From JAHEYG01 sp040403535 (GTDB lineage Bacteria > Bacteroidota > Bacteroidia > B-17B0 > Aurantibacillaceae), in the NCBI GenBank assembly GCA_040403535.1, contig JBBAKL010000004.1:46105-110104 (forward strand): a stretch of DNA of 64,000 bases, written 5' to 3'. Every line of letters starts with the position of its first letter. Within the stretch, counting starts at the first letter, position 1. The position numbers and the translations under genes are program-made. Under the pieces are notes generated by a model. That model did no database searches, was not told where the DNA came from, and saw only the letters and a list, made by a program, of their open reading frames with translations. Shown here piece after piece: positions 15,767 to 24,641 of the stretch.

Positions 15767-17875
15767 ATGGGAACGGCATTTTTAGATACTCCAATTGAAT
15801 ACCTGAAGGGTATTGGTCCTCAAAGAGCCGAGGTTCTAAAGAAGGAGTTGGGTATGTATACATTTCGCGATCTCTTAACTCATTATCCGTTTCGTTATGT
15901 GGATCGAACCAGATTTCAGAATATCAAAGATGTAACCGAAGATTTGCCCTTTGTTCAATTTCGTGGCGTAATTGAAAGTTTAACGGTTATTGGTACCAAA
16001 CGAGCACAACGATTAGTGGCTGTTTTCAGAGATAACACAGGAATCATTGAATTGGTTTGGTTTCAGGGACACAAGTGGATGGCCGAAAAACTCAGAACGC
16101 AAACCGAGTACATTGTATTTGGTAAGCCCACCCGATTCGGAGGGAAATACAACATAGCGCATCCTGAAATTGAATTGGCGACTGCCGAAAATTTAGCGCT
16201 AAAATCTGCGTTTCAGGCTGTATATTCCTCAACGGAAAAACTAAAAACAAAAGGTTTAGATAGCGAAGGGTTGCGTAAAATCATTAAGCAATTAATTGCA
16301 CTAATGCCACCCGGTACTTTGGAAGAATCTTTGTCGGAAGAGGTGTTGTCGGATTATAAATTGGTGTCAAAAGAAGACGCTGTAAAGCATATTCATTTTC
16401 CGGATAATAATTTACATCTTCAAAAAGCGCAGTACCGCTTAAAATTCGAAGAGTTATTTTATGTTCAATTAAAATTATTGCGGTTGCATCATCAAACCGT
16501 AAAAACTGTTCCTGGTGCGGTTTTTTCTAAGGTAGGGCATTATTTTAATGAATTCTATAATAAACATTTGCCATTTCAATTAACTAATGCGCAAAAGCGA
16601 GTGGTGAAGGAAATACGCACCGATATGGGCAGCGGTCATCAAATGAATCGCTTACTTCAAGGCGATGTAGGCAGCGGAAAAACATTAGTGGCCTTGTTAA
16701 GCATGCTTCTGGCATTAGATAACAATTTTCAGGCCTGCTTAATGGCACCAACCGAGATATTGGCTAATCAGCATTTTATCACTATCAGTGAGCAGGTATT
16801 TCATCTGGGAATAAATGTGAAATTATTAACCGGCTCTTCAACCCAAAAAGAACGCAAATCGTTATTGGCTCAACTTCAAAATGGCGATATTCATATTTTA
16901 ATTGGTACTCATGCGTTAATAGAAGATAACGTAATGTTTAAAAATTTAGGACTTGTTGTTATCGATGAACAACATCGATTTGGAGTTGCTCAACGTGCTA
17001 AGTTGAGAGACAAAGGCAAAATCCCTCCGCATATTTTAATTATGACGGCTACACCAATTCCACGAACGCTTGCTATGACTTTTTATGGCGATTTGGATAC
17101 CTCTGTAATAGATGAAATGCCTCCAGGACGAAAACCTATTAAAACCATGCACTTTATGGAACCGCAGCGATTGCGTGTAATTGGTTTTATACGCGAACAA
17201 ATTTCTTTAGGTAGGCAAGTTTATATTGTTTATCCATTAATTCAGGAAAGTGAAAAAATGGATTTGCAAAATCTTCAGAAAGGGTATGAAGATATTGTGA
17301 AAGAATTTCCACCGCCTCAATATCAGGTAAGCATTGTGCATGGTAAACTAAAAGCTGATCAAAAAGAATTTGAGATGCAGCGCTTTGTAAAAGGAGAAAC
17401 ACAAATTATGGTAGCAACTACTGTTATAGAAGTTGGCGTAAATGTTCCCAATGCATCAGTAATGGTAATCGAAAGCGCCGAAAGATTTGGTTTATCACAA
17501 TTACATCAGTTGCGAGGTAGAGTAGGGCGTGGTGCCGAACAATCGTACTGTATTCTTATGACATCCTATAAACTGGGAAAAGATAGCAGAACGCGAATGG
17601 AAACGATGGTTCGTACAAATGACGGTTTTGAAATCAGTGAGGTGGATTTGAAGTTGCGTGGTCCGGGTGATATTGAAGGTACACAACAAAGTGGTGTATT
17701 GGATTTAAAAATTGCCGATTTAGTTCATGACGGACAAATATTGCAAATGGCTCGTACCGCAGCGCAAACAGTATTAAACGAAGATGGAGAATTGAAGCTT
17801 GATAAAAATAAAATTTACGAACGGAATTTAATCCTAAATGCTAAAAACCGTCCGAGTTGGGCTAAAGTAGGTTAA
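15767..17875 (+). CDS. recG: ATP-dependent DNA helicase RecG
   Basis: This branch-migration helicase remodels stalled replication forks and Holliday junctions. The 702 aa match the family (E. coli 693). The N-terminal wedge/OB domain includes YLKGIGPQRAEVLKKELG and RDLLTHYPFRYVDR. The helicase core has GDVGSGKT (Walker A), the DEQHRFG box II (replacing DEAH, diagnostic for RecG), TATPIPRT and the C-terminal QLRGRVGRG motif. The last three bases overlap the stop of the convergent adhesin gene, leaving no room for a terminator. Confidence 0.97.
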   Translation: MGTAFLDTPIEYLKGIGPQRAEVLKKELGMYTFRDLLTHYPFRYVDRTRFQNIKDVTEDLPFVQFRGVIESLTVIGTKRAQRLVAVFRDNTGIIELVWFQGHKWMAEKLRTQTEYIVFGKPTRFGGKYNIAHPEIELATAENLALKSAFQAVYSSTEKLKTKGLDSEGLRKIIKQLIALMPPGTLEESLSEEVLSDYKLVSKEDAVKHIHFPDNNLHLQKAQYRLKFEELFYVQLKLLRLHHQTVKTVPGAVFSKVGHYFNEFYNKHLPFQLTNAQKRVVKEIRTDMGSGHQMNRLLQGDVGSGKTLVALLSMLLALDNNFQACLMAPTEILANQHFITISEQVFHLGINVKLLTGSSTQKERKSLLAQLQNGDIHILIGTHALIEDNVMFKNLGLVVIDEQHRFGVAQRAKLRDKGKIPPHILIMTATPIPRTLAMTFYGDLDTSVIDEMPPGRKPIKTMHFMEPQRLRVIGFIREQISLGRQVYIVYPLIQESEKMDLQNLQKGYEDIVKEFPPPQYQVSIVHGKLKADQKEFEMQRFVKGETQIMVATTVIEVGVNVPNASVMVIESAERFGLSQLHQLRGRVGRGAEQSYCILMTSYKLGKDSRTRMETMVRTNDGFEISEVDLKLRGPGDIEGTQQSGVLDLKIADLVHDGQILQMARTAAQTVLNEDGELKLDKNKIYERNLILNAKNRPSWAKVG

Positions 17876-20589
17876 CGCATAATAAGTACGTGTCCGGTAA
17901 ATTCATGTTCCTTACCGTAAATGTCATTAATAAAAACTTTCCAATTGTAAATATCATCTGTTGCCGGAACTCCGCCCGTTTTACCGTCCCAACCTGTATT
18001 AACATCTCCTGTGCGGAAAACAGTCAGTCCCCAGCGACTAGTAATTTCAAAATTATATCCTACTACTGACCATCCAGTTCCCTTTGGAATAAATATATCA
18101 TTAATACCATCTTCATCCGGACTAAACGCATTAGGAGCCCAAAAATTAAAACCCTCAGTTACACAAATTTCCCGAGTGGTTGTATCACTACATGAATTAC
18201 CATTGGATGCAATGAGTTTTAACATAAAACAACCGGTTTCAAAAAACTGATGTTCCAGATTTCTATCAGAAGACAAATACAAACCGTCTAAACTCCACTT
18301 AAAATTACTTGCATTAATTGAGGTATTTTCAAATAATCCTTTATTGTCTGTTAAAGTTATCATTTCAGATTCTTGTATAAAGTCGGCCAACGGTTTACCG
18401 AAAACTTTAATATAGTTTTGTTTAATAGAGCTTGTTTTGCAGCCGTTTTGGTCGGTTACCGTTAACATTACATTGTAATTTCCTTCTTTAGTATAACAAT
18501 GACTAGTTGCCTGCCCCTGCACTGGTGCGGAGAAGTCGCCAAAGGTCCACAATGCCGTAGTGGTGCCGGTAGTTAGATTGTTAAATTGTACGCAAAATGG
18601 TTCGCAGCCTGTTGTTGAACTAACCGTAAATGCAGGAATTGATGTTGTATAAATGGTAATACTTACTGTAGTGCTTACCGGACTGGAACCACAACCATCA
18701 GATATTGTTACTGTGTAAATGGTGGTGTTCTGTAAATTAACGGTTATGTTGTTTGTGTTTAAATTTCCGGGTTGCCATAAATAAGTGTAATTGCCGTCAC
18801 CACCATTGGCATTTACTGTAATAGATGTGCTAACATTTGGGCAAACGGTTAAATTATTTCCTCCTGAAGCAATGGATAATGGAGCGTTAACAGTAACGGA
18901 AAACACTTTTACTGCACCTACGCATCCTTTAGAGTCTGTAACAGTAAGTGAATACCCTGTTGTAACTGTTGGACTCACAGTAATTGAAAATCCATTCAGG
19001 TTACCCGGTTGCCAATTATAAGAATAGTTTGGTGAGCCACCTGTAACAGTACTGCTTAATGAAGTGCTATTGCCCGAACAAATTAAATTATTGCCGCTGA
19101 TAGTGTATGTCATAGCCGGTGGTTCGGTAATGGAAACAGCAGTTGTTGTGTAACAGCCTAATGCATCCGTTACTTTCACTGTGTAATTTCCCGGACATAA
19201 ATTCGATACTGTTTGATTAGTAGCGTTAGGAATGCTTAGCCAGTTATATGAATAAGGTCCGCTGCCTCCGCTAATGCTAACGGTTGCACTGCCGTTACAG
19301 GACGCGTTACAGGAAACATCTTTTTTGTTGGAAATTTGAGCAAGCATATTACTAACGTTACCAATAGTTACAATTCCTTGTCCTTTACAGGTCTTTACGT
19401 CTGAAATCAGAACAGTATAATTACCAGCTGCAAGGTTAGTAGCAACTGAGGTTGTTTGAACAGGAGTTGTACTCCAGGTGTAGGTGTATGAACCGTTACC
19501 TCCGCTTACGTTTACAGTTGCAGTACCATCAGCGTTAATACAAAATTCATCGGTATGGTTTATTGTAGTAGTGATTGCAGCAGGTTGAGTAATAGCAAAG
19601 GTTTGAGTTAAAGTGCAGCCTTTTACATCTTTTACAAATAAACTGTAATTTCCAGCAGCTAAGCCACCCACACTTGATGCGTTGATGTTTATTGGAGCCC
19701 AGGTATAAGAATAGGCAGGCGTACCTCCGCTAACAGTACTAGAAACAGCACCGTTTGAAAATGTATTACAGGAAACATTGGTGATGCTAAGTGTAGCTGT
19801 GATCGGTGCAGGTGAAGCAATATTTATTGTGGAGTTTTTTACACATCCATTATTATCAGTTACCGCTACGGTATAAATTCCTGCAGGGATATTATTTGCC
19901 ACTGTACTTGTATTGGCTGTTGGTGACCACAAATAAGTATAAGGTGAAACGCCTCCGTTTGCGGTTACTGTAGCACTAACCTGACCCCCTGCGCACGTCA
20001 AAGATCCGGCTGTGATGGTAGTAGTAATAGGTGGTGGTTCAAATACAGTAGTTGTTCCGGTATGTGTACACCCGGATCCGTCAGTAACGGTTAAAGTGTA
20101 ATTTCCTCCCGACAAATTAGTGATTACAGAACTATTTGGTGCAGCAGGTGTCCAGGAATATGATAAAGGAGGGAGCGCGCCAACGGCATTGGCATTAATT
20201 TGTCCGTTATTTTGACCAAAGCAATTTAAATTAATGGTATTGAAAATAATCGGAACACTAGAATTATTAAGGATAATCAGTTGTGTTGAACCGGTACATC
20301 CAACAGCGTCTCTGGCATAAATGGTGTAAGAATTAGGGGTTAAATTAACAGCAACAGAACTATTGCCTCCAAATGGTAACCAAGTATAGGTAAATGGAGG
20401 TGTGCCATTTAACACGTTAACGGTGGCACTTGTGGAGCTGGTTATGCAATTGACAGGATCATTAGTGGCAAATAAAGCCAAATTGCTGCATTGAGAATTA
20501 AGTTTAAAGGCAATAGAAATTAATGTAATTAAAGACAATAGCCAAAGCTTTTTTATTTGCACTTTAATATTTGGTCGGATACCTAACAT
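17872..20589 (-). CDS. SprB-like repeat adhesin with gliding-associated C-terminal (type B) sorting domain
   Basis: A secreted surface protein of 905 aa. After an N-terminal signal segment (about 1-33) come eight repeats of roughly 75-80 residues (about 35-650). Each has a conserved early Cys, a Y(S/T)Y.W strand, a GNYTVTVTD strand and a GC motif, the hallmark of SprB-type repeats. Two PKD-like modules follow (about 655-735 and 740-812; TFGDFSAP, YNVMLTVTD). The C-terminus from about 817 (WAPNAFSPDEDGINDIF ... GWDGKTGG ... YNWKVFINDIYGKEHEFTGHVLIMR) is the gliding motility-associated C-terminal domain used by type IX secretion. It probably mediates adhesion or motility, but the ligand is unknown. 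Confidence 0.93.
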   Translation of the reverse strand: MLGIRPNIKVQIKKLWLLSLITLISIAFKLNSQCSNLALFATNDPVNCITSSTSATVNVLNGTPPFTYTWLPFGGNSSVAVNLTPNSYTIYARDAVGCTGSTQLIILNNSSVPIIFNTINLNCFGQNNGQINANAVGALPPLSYSWTPAAPNSSVITNLSGGNYTLTVTDGSGCTHTGTTTVFEPPPITTTITAGSLTCAGGQVSATVTANGGVSPYTYLWSPTANTSTVANNIPAGIYTVAVTDNNGCVKNSTINIASPAPITATLSITNVSCNTFSNGAVSSTVSGGTPAYSYTWAPININASSVGGLAAGNYSLFVKDVKGCTLTQTFAITQPAAITTTINHTDEFCINADGTATVNVSGGNGSYTYTWSTTPVQTTSVATNLAAGNYTVLISDVKTCKGQGIVTIGNVSNMLAQISNKKDVSCNASCNGSATVSISGGSGPYSYNWLSIPNATNQTVSNLCPGNYTVKVTDALGCYTTTAVSITEPPAMTYTISGNNLICSGNSTSLSSTVTGGSPNYSYNWQPGNLNGFSITVSPTVTTGYSLTVTDSKGCVGAVKVFSVTVNAPLSIASGGNNLTVCPNVSTSITVNANGGDGNYTYLWQPGNLNTNNITVNLQNTTIYTVTISDGCGSSPVSTTVSITIYTTSIPAFTVSSTTGCEPFCVQFNNLTTGTTTALWTFGDFSAPVQGQATSHCYTKEGNYNVMLTVTDQNGCKTSSIKQNYIKVFGKPLADFIQESEMITLTDNKGLFENTSINASNFKWSLDGLYLSSDRNLEHQFFETGCFMLKLIASNGNSCSDTTTREICVTEGFNFWAPNAFSPDEDGINDIFIPKGTGWSVVGYNFEITSRWGLTVFRTGDVNTGWDGKTGGVPATDDIYNWKVFINDIYGKEHEFTGHVLIMR
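18640..20480 (-). repeat. Eight tandem SprB-type repeats within the adhesin gene
   Basis: The coding region holds about eight diverged units of 225-240 nt. At the protein level each begins near a Cys (NPVNC, NLNCFG, LTCAGG, VSCNTF, EFCINA, VSCNAS, LICSGN, TVCPNV) and ends with a TVTD..GC strand. The units are diverged enough at DNA level that I do not expect slippage-driven expansion. Confidence 0.75.
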
Positions 20590-20597
20590 TCTCTTAT

Positions 20598-20605
20598 CAA
20601 AGATA
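20598..20605 (-). promoter_or_regulatory. -7 promoter element of the SprB-like gene
   Basis: TATCTTTG on the minus strand is a full match to TAnnTTTG. A TCTG 18 nt upstream is a 3-of-4 match to the -33. It ends 9 nt before the ATG, which implies a very short or absent leader. Confidence 0.45.
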
Positions 20606-20686
20606 CCATTTAAAATAAAGATTCAGAATGACTTTTGATAGGTGGCATGACTGATTTAATAACTGGTTTAAAGTAAACTTATATTC

Positions 20687-22267
20687 TTAAAATTCACTTT
20701 TAACATGGAATTCAATTTCGGGAAACTTTTCCTGAGCCATTTGCAATAACCAGGCCGATTCAGCCAGGAAAACAGGTCTCTCTTCTTTGTCATATCCGAT
20801 GTGAGCCGACCGGTCTTGAATGAACGCTTCCAGTTTTTTCTTATCCGGACAGCTGATCCATAGGGCTTTATAGAGATTAATCTGATCAAAACTGGCCGTG
20901 GCATTATATTCTGCTTTTAAACGATGCTGAATTACTTCAAATTGTAATGCCCCAACAGTTCCAATGATTTTTCTTCCGTCAACTTTACGTGTAAATAATT
21001 GTGCAACACCTTCGTCAGTTAACTGCTCCAGTCCCTTCTGAAGCTGCTTGGTTTTCATAGGATCCATGTTGGTTACATAACGGAATAATTCCGGTGAAAA
21101 ACTTGGAATGCCTTTGAAATTAAAATTCGAACCTTCTGTTAATGTGTCGCCAATTTTAAAATTACCTGCATCATATAAACCAATTACATCGCCCGGAAAT
21201 GCTTCATCAATTACCGATTTTTGCTGCGCCATAAATGCAGTTGGATTACTAAAGCGTAATTCTTTATTGCCACGAACTAAATGGTAGTATTTATTACGTT
21301 CAAATTTACCTGAACATATTCTTAAAAAAGCGATTCTGTCGCGGTGTTTTGGATCTAAGTTGGCGTGAATTTTAAAAATGAATCCGCTGAATTTTGAGTC
21401 TTCAGGTTTTACGATGCCATTATCAGTATCGCGCTCTTTTGGGGATGGCGCTACTTCAACAAAGCAATCTAATAATTCTTTAATACCGAAATTATTTACA
21501 GCACTTCCGAAAAATACCGGACTGATTTTTCCTTGTAAATATTTTTGATTGTCTAACTTGTCATATACACCATCCAATAATTCCACATCAGCACGTAACT
21601 GTTCCGAAAAATCCTGACCAATGTGTTTTTCTATTTCACCGGAATTTAAATCGGTAATCTGAATCGTTTCTTCAACCTTTGTTTTGCTATCTCCCTGAAA
21701 AAGATTGAGTGATTTGTTGTATAAATCATAAACCCCTTTAAAAGATTTACCAATTCCAATTGGCCAGGTAAGTGGACATACTTTTATTTTTAATTCCTTT
21801 TCAATTTCGTCTAATAAATCAAAGGGATTTTGTCCTTCGCGGTCTAATTTATTAATGAAAACGATTACCGGAGTATCACGCATTCGACACACTTCCAGTA
21901 ATTTTCTGGTTTGAGGCTCAACGCCTTTTACACAGTCAATCACCATGATTACACTGTCAACTGCCGATAAAGTTCGGTAAGTATCTTCAGCGAAATCTTC
22001 GTGGCCCGGTGTATCAAGGATGTTTACTTTATAATTTTTGTAATCAAAAGCCATTACGGAAGTAGAAACGGAAATTCCGCGTTGCTTCTCAATTTCCATG
22101 AAATCGGAAGTGGTTGACTTTTTGATTTTGTTTGACTTAACAGCACCTGCGGACTGAATGGCCCCTCCAAATAAGAGTAGCTTTTCGGTCAATGTTGTTT
22201 TACCGGCATCGGGGTGTGCAATAATGGCAAAGGTTCTTCTGCGGTTTATTTCTTCGGCTGTTGTCAT
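20687..22267 (-). CDS. prfC: Peptide chain release factor 3
   Basis: This translational GTPase ejects RF1/RF2 from the ribosome after termination. The 526-aa length matches the family. The G domain has AHPDAGKTTLTEKLL (P-loop, about residue 17), the switch-region RGISVSTSVM, DTPGHEDF and NKLDREG. The region MDPMKTKQLQKGLEQLTDEG and the C-terminal VGALQFEVIQHRL identify RF3 rather than EF-G. It is flanked by the adhesin gene downstream and a divergent lipoprotein gene. Confidence 0.97.
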   Translation of the reverse strand: MTTAEEINRRRTFAIIAHPDAGKTTLTEKLLLFGGAIQSAGAVKSNKIKKSTTSDFMEIEKQRGISVSTSVMAFDYKNYKVNILDTPGHEDFAEDTYRTLSAVDSVIMVIDCVKGVEPQTRKLLEVCRMRDTPVIVFINKLDREGQNPFDLLDEIEKELKIKVCPLTWPIGIGKSFKGVYDLYNKSLNLFQGDSKTKVEETIQITDLNSGEIEKHIGQDFSEQLRADVELLDGVYDKLDNQKYLQGKISPVFFGSAVNNFGIKELLDCFVEVAPSPKERDTDNGIVKPEDSKFSGFIFKIHANLDPKHRDRIAFLRICSGKFERNKYYHLVRGNKELRFSNPTAFMAQQKSVIDEAFPGDVIGLYDAGNFKIGDTLTEGSNFNFKGIPSFSPELFRYVTNMDPMKTKQLQKGLEQLTDEGVAQLFTRKVDGRKIIGTVGALQFEVIQHRLKAEYNATASFDQINLYKALWISCPDKKKLEAFIQDRSAHIGYDKEERPVFLAESAWLLQMAQEKFPEIEFHVKSEF

Positions 22268-22281
22268 AATTTTTGAAGGGG

Positions 22282-22289
22282 CAAATATA
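22282..22289 (-). promoter_or_regulatory. -7 promoter element of prfC
   Basis: TATATTTG on the minus strand is a perfect -7 match located 15 nt before the prfC ATG. No good TTTG occurs 18-20 nt upstream, so the -33 is weak. Confidence 0.45.
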
Positions 22290-22370
22290 CGAAAAAACCC
22301 AAATTTTCTTAGTGAAAAGTGTCTAACAAGCGCCTAAAGAATAGCTAAAATTTAGTACCTTTACCTTGCT

Positions 22371-23138
22371 ATGAAAAAAATAGGATTAATATTATCAATT
22401 TTGATTATAGGCTTTTCCTGTAAAAAAGAGGAAAGTGCGCCACAAACTACTACCCCTACTCAAACACCCATTGCAAATCCCGCACCCCCGGCATTATTTA
22501 TTAATATTCCTGCAGACGCTAACGGTGTATTAATGGCTTCACGTGTCCCATATACTTTTTCCAATAATTACACTACATTGAAGGGAAGCGCCAGTGCTTT
22601 TTTCTATACCGCGCCCGGAAATTATAATTATTTGGATGCAGGAACAGTAAGATGTAACGATTCTGTATTGGTGAAACAAAGTTCAGGAGCGTATTCTTTT
22701 TCGGGTACCGCCAAAAACGGACAATCCATTTCAGGAATTGATTATATGGCAGGGTCAACCTGGACAGTTACCGGAAACTCAAGTGTTCCATCGTTTAGTT
22801 TTAGTACAACCTCCTTTCCTACTGACGCGAACTTAACCAGTTCTGCCGTTGTTACTAAAACTGTGTCTTACAACGCAACTTTTAATGGCGCATCAAATTC
22901 TGATTCTGTTGTTGTTATGTTTGGTTGCGATTCTGTTTTATTGAAAAAAACAGTAGCTGCTTCTTTTGGGTTATGCTATTTTTCGGCTGCTGAAGTGGGT
23001 TCGGTAAGAAAAAAATACTCATCCAGTAAAGCGTACATCAATCTTATTTCATATAAAATACAACCTAATGTGATTTCAGGTAAAAAGTTTTACATGATAA
23101 ATTCCAATACGGCAACGTACACTATAACTATTCAATAA
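22371..23138 (+). CDS. Predicted lipoprotein of unknown function
   Basis: A 255-aa protein. A type II signal peptide ends in IIGFSC, with the lipidated Cys at about residue 17 followed by KKEE, then a Pro/Thr-rich tether (QTTTPTQTPIANPAPP). The mature part is a Ser/Gly/Thr-rich beta-type sequence with four further cysteines and no recognisable motif. KK immediately after the Cys is not the acidic surface-export signal seen in some Bacteroidota lipoproteins, though EE follows; periplasmic or outer-membrane location is uncertain. It stands alone between divergent prfC and convergent tcdA. Confidence 0.78.
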   Translation: MKKIGLILSILIIGFSCKKEESAPQTTTPTQTPIANPAPPALFINIPADANGVLMASRVPYTFSNNYTTLKGSASAFFYTAPGNYNYLDAGTVRCNDSVLVKQSSGAYSFSGTAKNGQSISGIDYMAGSTWTVTGNSSVPSFSFSTTSFPTDANLTSSAVVTKTVSYNATFNGASNSDSVVVMFGCDSVLLKKTVAASFGLCYFSAAEVGSVRKKYSSSKAYINLISYKIQPNVISGKKFYMINSNTATYTITIQ

Positions 23139-23186
23139 AGTACGTTTACGATTGACTTTTTATATTTTTATTAAAAATTAAAGATT

Positions 23187-23921
23187 TTAATACTTAATTT
23201 CTTTCCACTCTGTTATTTCGCGTATCACAACAGAGGCGCATGTAAACCCAAATACCGCCGGTAAATAAGAAATGGTTCCGTATGCCGATTTTTTAAAATT
23301 AGTTCCATCTGTACGCATGATTGAATATTTGGCAGGTAATTCAGTGGAATAAACACATTTAATTCCTTTGTAAATCCCTAAGTAACGCAAACGCTTTCTA
23401 ACGTACTGCGCAAGCGGACATATATCTGTTTTGGAAATATCTGAGACCTGTAATTTAGTCGGATCCATTTTGCCACCGGCTCCCATTGATGAAATGATTC
23501 GGCGGTTATTATAATAGGCGTGTTGCAATAACTGTAATTTTGGAGAAATGCTATCAATAGCATCAATGATGTACGTGTATTTCTTTTGCAGAATCTCTTT
23601 CATCATATCCGGATTCTGAAATTCTCCAATAGTGGTAAGATTGATATTGGGATTTATGTCTTTTATTCTTTGCTCCATCAGCATTGCTTTACTCATGCCG
23701 TGCGTTGACGATAGTGCCTGTAACTGGCGATTACGATTGGTAGGGTCAACATTATCGCCATCGATAATTGTTAAATTTCCAACACCCGCGCGGGCAATGG
23801 CTTCCGCTGCGTAAGAACCAACTCCACCTAAACCAACAATTAAAACATCAGCGTTAGATAATTTCTCTATTCCTTTTTTACCAACTAATAGCTGGGTGCG
23901 TTCCATCCATGTTGTATCCAT
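23187..23921 (-). CDS. tcdA: tRNA threonylcarbamoyladenosine dehydratase
   Basis: This E1-like ATP-dependent enzyme cyclises the t6A37 modification of tRNAs to ct6A. The 244-aa protein has the ThiF/MoeB-type adenylation fold: VGLGGVGSYAAEAIARAGVG nucleotide motif, DGDNVDPTNRNRQ (Asp/Arg adenylation residues) and GAGGKMDPTKL. It lacks the CxxC zinc motifs of MoeB and ThiF, which supports TcdA (formerly CsdL/YgdL). It starts 2 nt after the TatD-family gene, so the pair forms an operon. Confidence 0.93.
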   Translation of the reverse strand: MDTTWMERTQLLVGKKGIEKLSNADVLIVGLGGVGSYAAEAIARAGVGNLTIIDGDNVDPTNRNRQLQALSSTHGMSKAMLMEQRIKDINPNINLTTIGEFQNPDMMKEILQKKYTYIIDAIDSISPKLQLLQHAYYNNRRIISSMGAGGKMDPTKLQVSDISKTDICPLAQYVRKRLRYLGIYKGIKCVYSTELPAKYSIMRTDGTNFKKSAYGTISYLPAVFGFTCASVVIREITEWKEIKY

Positions 23922-23923
23922 AG

Positions 23924-24571
23924 TTATATAATTTCTTCTTTAAACACGCTTTGATAGTTACTGCGTAATTGTTGTTGTAATATTTCCTCCTCTATTCCTA
24001 AAATATCGGCAGCTTTTTTGTAAATGTATTTAATTGAAATATCAGAATCGTCGGTTTCCAAAAAGAAATTTTTTCTCCCAACATGTTTTATAACCTCAGA
24101 GGCATTCGATTCAAAAGTCAGCAATGCTTTTCCAAATGAAAGAAAATACCCTTCATCCAACAAAGTATTGGCAATGTTTAAATTATTATTGAAGCCGTGT
24201 ATGATGACCGGAACTTTGTTTTTTTCATTTCTCAAACAATTTACCAATTCATTAAAAGCTTTTACACAATGAACCATTAAGGGTTTGTTTAGTTCATTGG
24301 CGATCCGTATATGCTCAATAAAAATGCGTTGTTGCAAATCAAAATCAGTATCTACCACTTTATCCAGTCCGCATTCGCCAACGGCAATGCAACGGCGGTT
24401 GCGGGTGACACGGTTAAGCTTATCCAATAAATTTTCGGAGTCACTGGTGATTTTCCAGGGGTGAATGCCGTAGGAGTACCAGTTAGGCTTGGCTTCTTCG
24501 TCAATATTTAAACTTACCAATTCAACCTTGGCATCAAATATCTCGGCATGGGTATGTATGTTAATAAACAC
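23924..24571 (-). CDS. TatD family metal-dependent hydrolase (short form)
   Basis: A likely 3'-5' DNase or related hydrolase of the amidohydrolase barrel fold. At 215 aa it is shorter than the usual 255-265. The metal ligands are all visible: HTH at the N-terminus (INIHTHAE), GECGLD, MVHCVKA, IHGF and the late Asp in LETDDSD. The deletions appear to be in loops rather than a truncation. It is co-transcribed with tcdA (2-nt gap). Confidence 0.88.
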   Translation of the reverse strand: MFINIHTHAEIFDAKVELVSLNIDEEAKPNWYSYGIHPWKITSDSENLLDKLNRVTRNRRCIAVGECGLDKVVDTDFDLQQRIFIEHIRIANELNKPLMVHCVKAFNELVNCLRNEKNKVPVIIHGFNNNLNIANTLLDEGYFLSFGKALLTFESNASEVIKHVGRKNFFLETDDSDISIKYIYKKAADILGIEEEILQQQLRSNYQSVFKEEII

Positions 24572-24617
24572 GTCTAAAAGTTCTGTTTTGCTAAAAATTA
24601 CAACCTTACAATATTAG

Positions 24618-24625
24618 TAACTTTG
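24618..24625 (+). promoter_or_regulatory. -7 promoter element of the GlcD-like gene
   Basis: TAACTTTG is a full TAnnTTTG match ending 16 nt before the ATG at 24642. No TTTG is present at the expected -33 distance. Confidence 0.4.
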
Positions 24626-24641
24626 ATTAAGCGCATTTAAC

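Noticed and set aside
18640..20480. CRISPR-like regular spacing in the adhesin gene
   Set aside because: The repeats are about 230 nt, diverged in DNA sequence, and encode a continuous protein.
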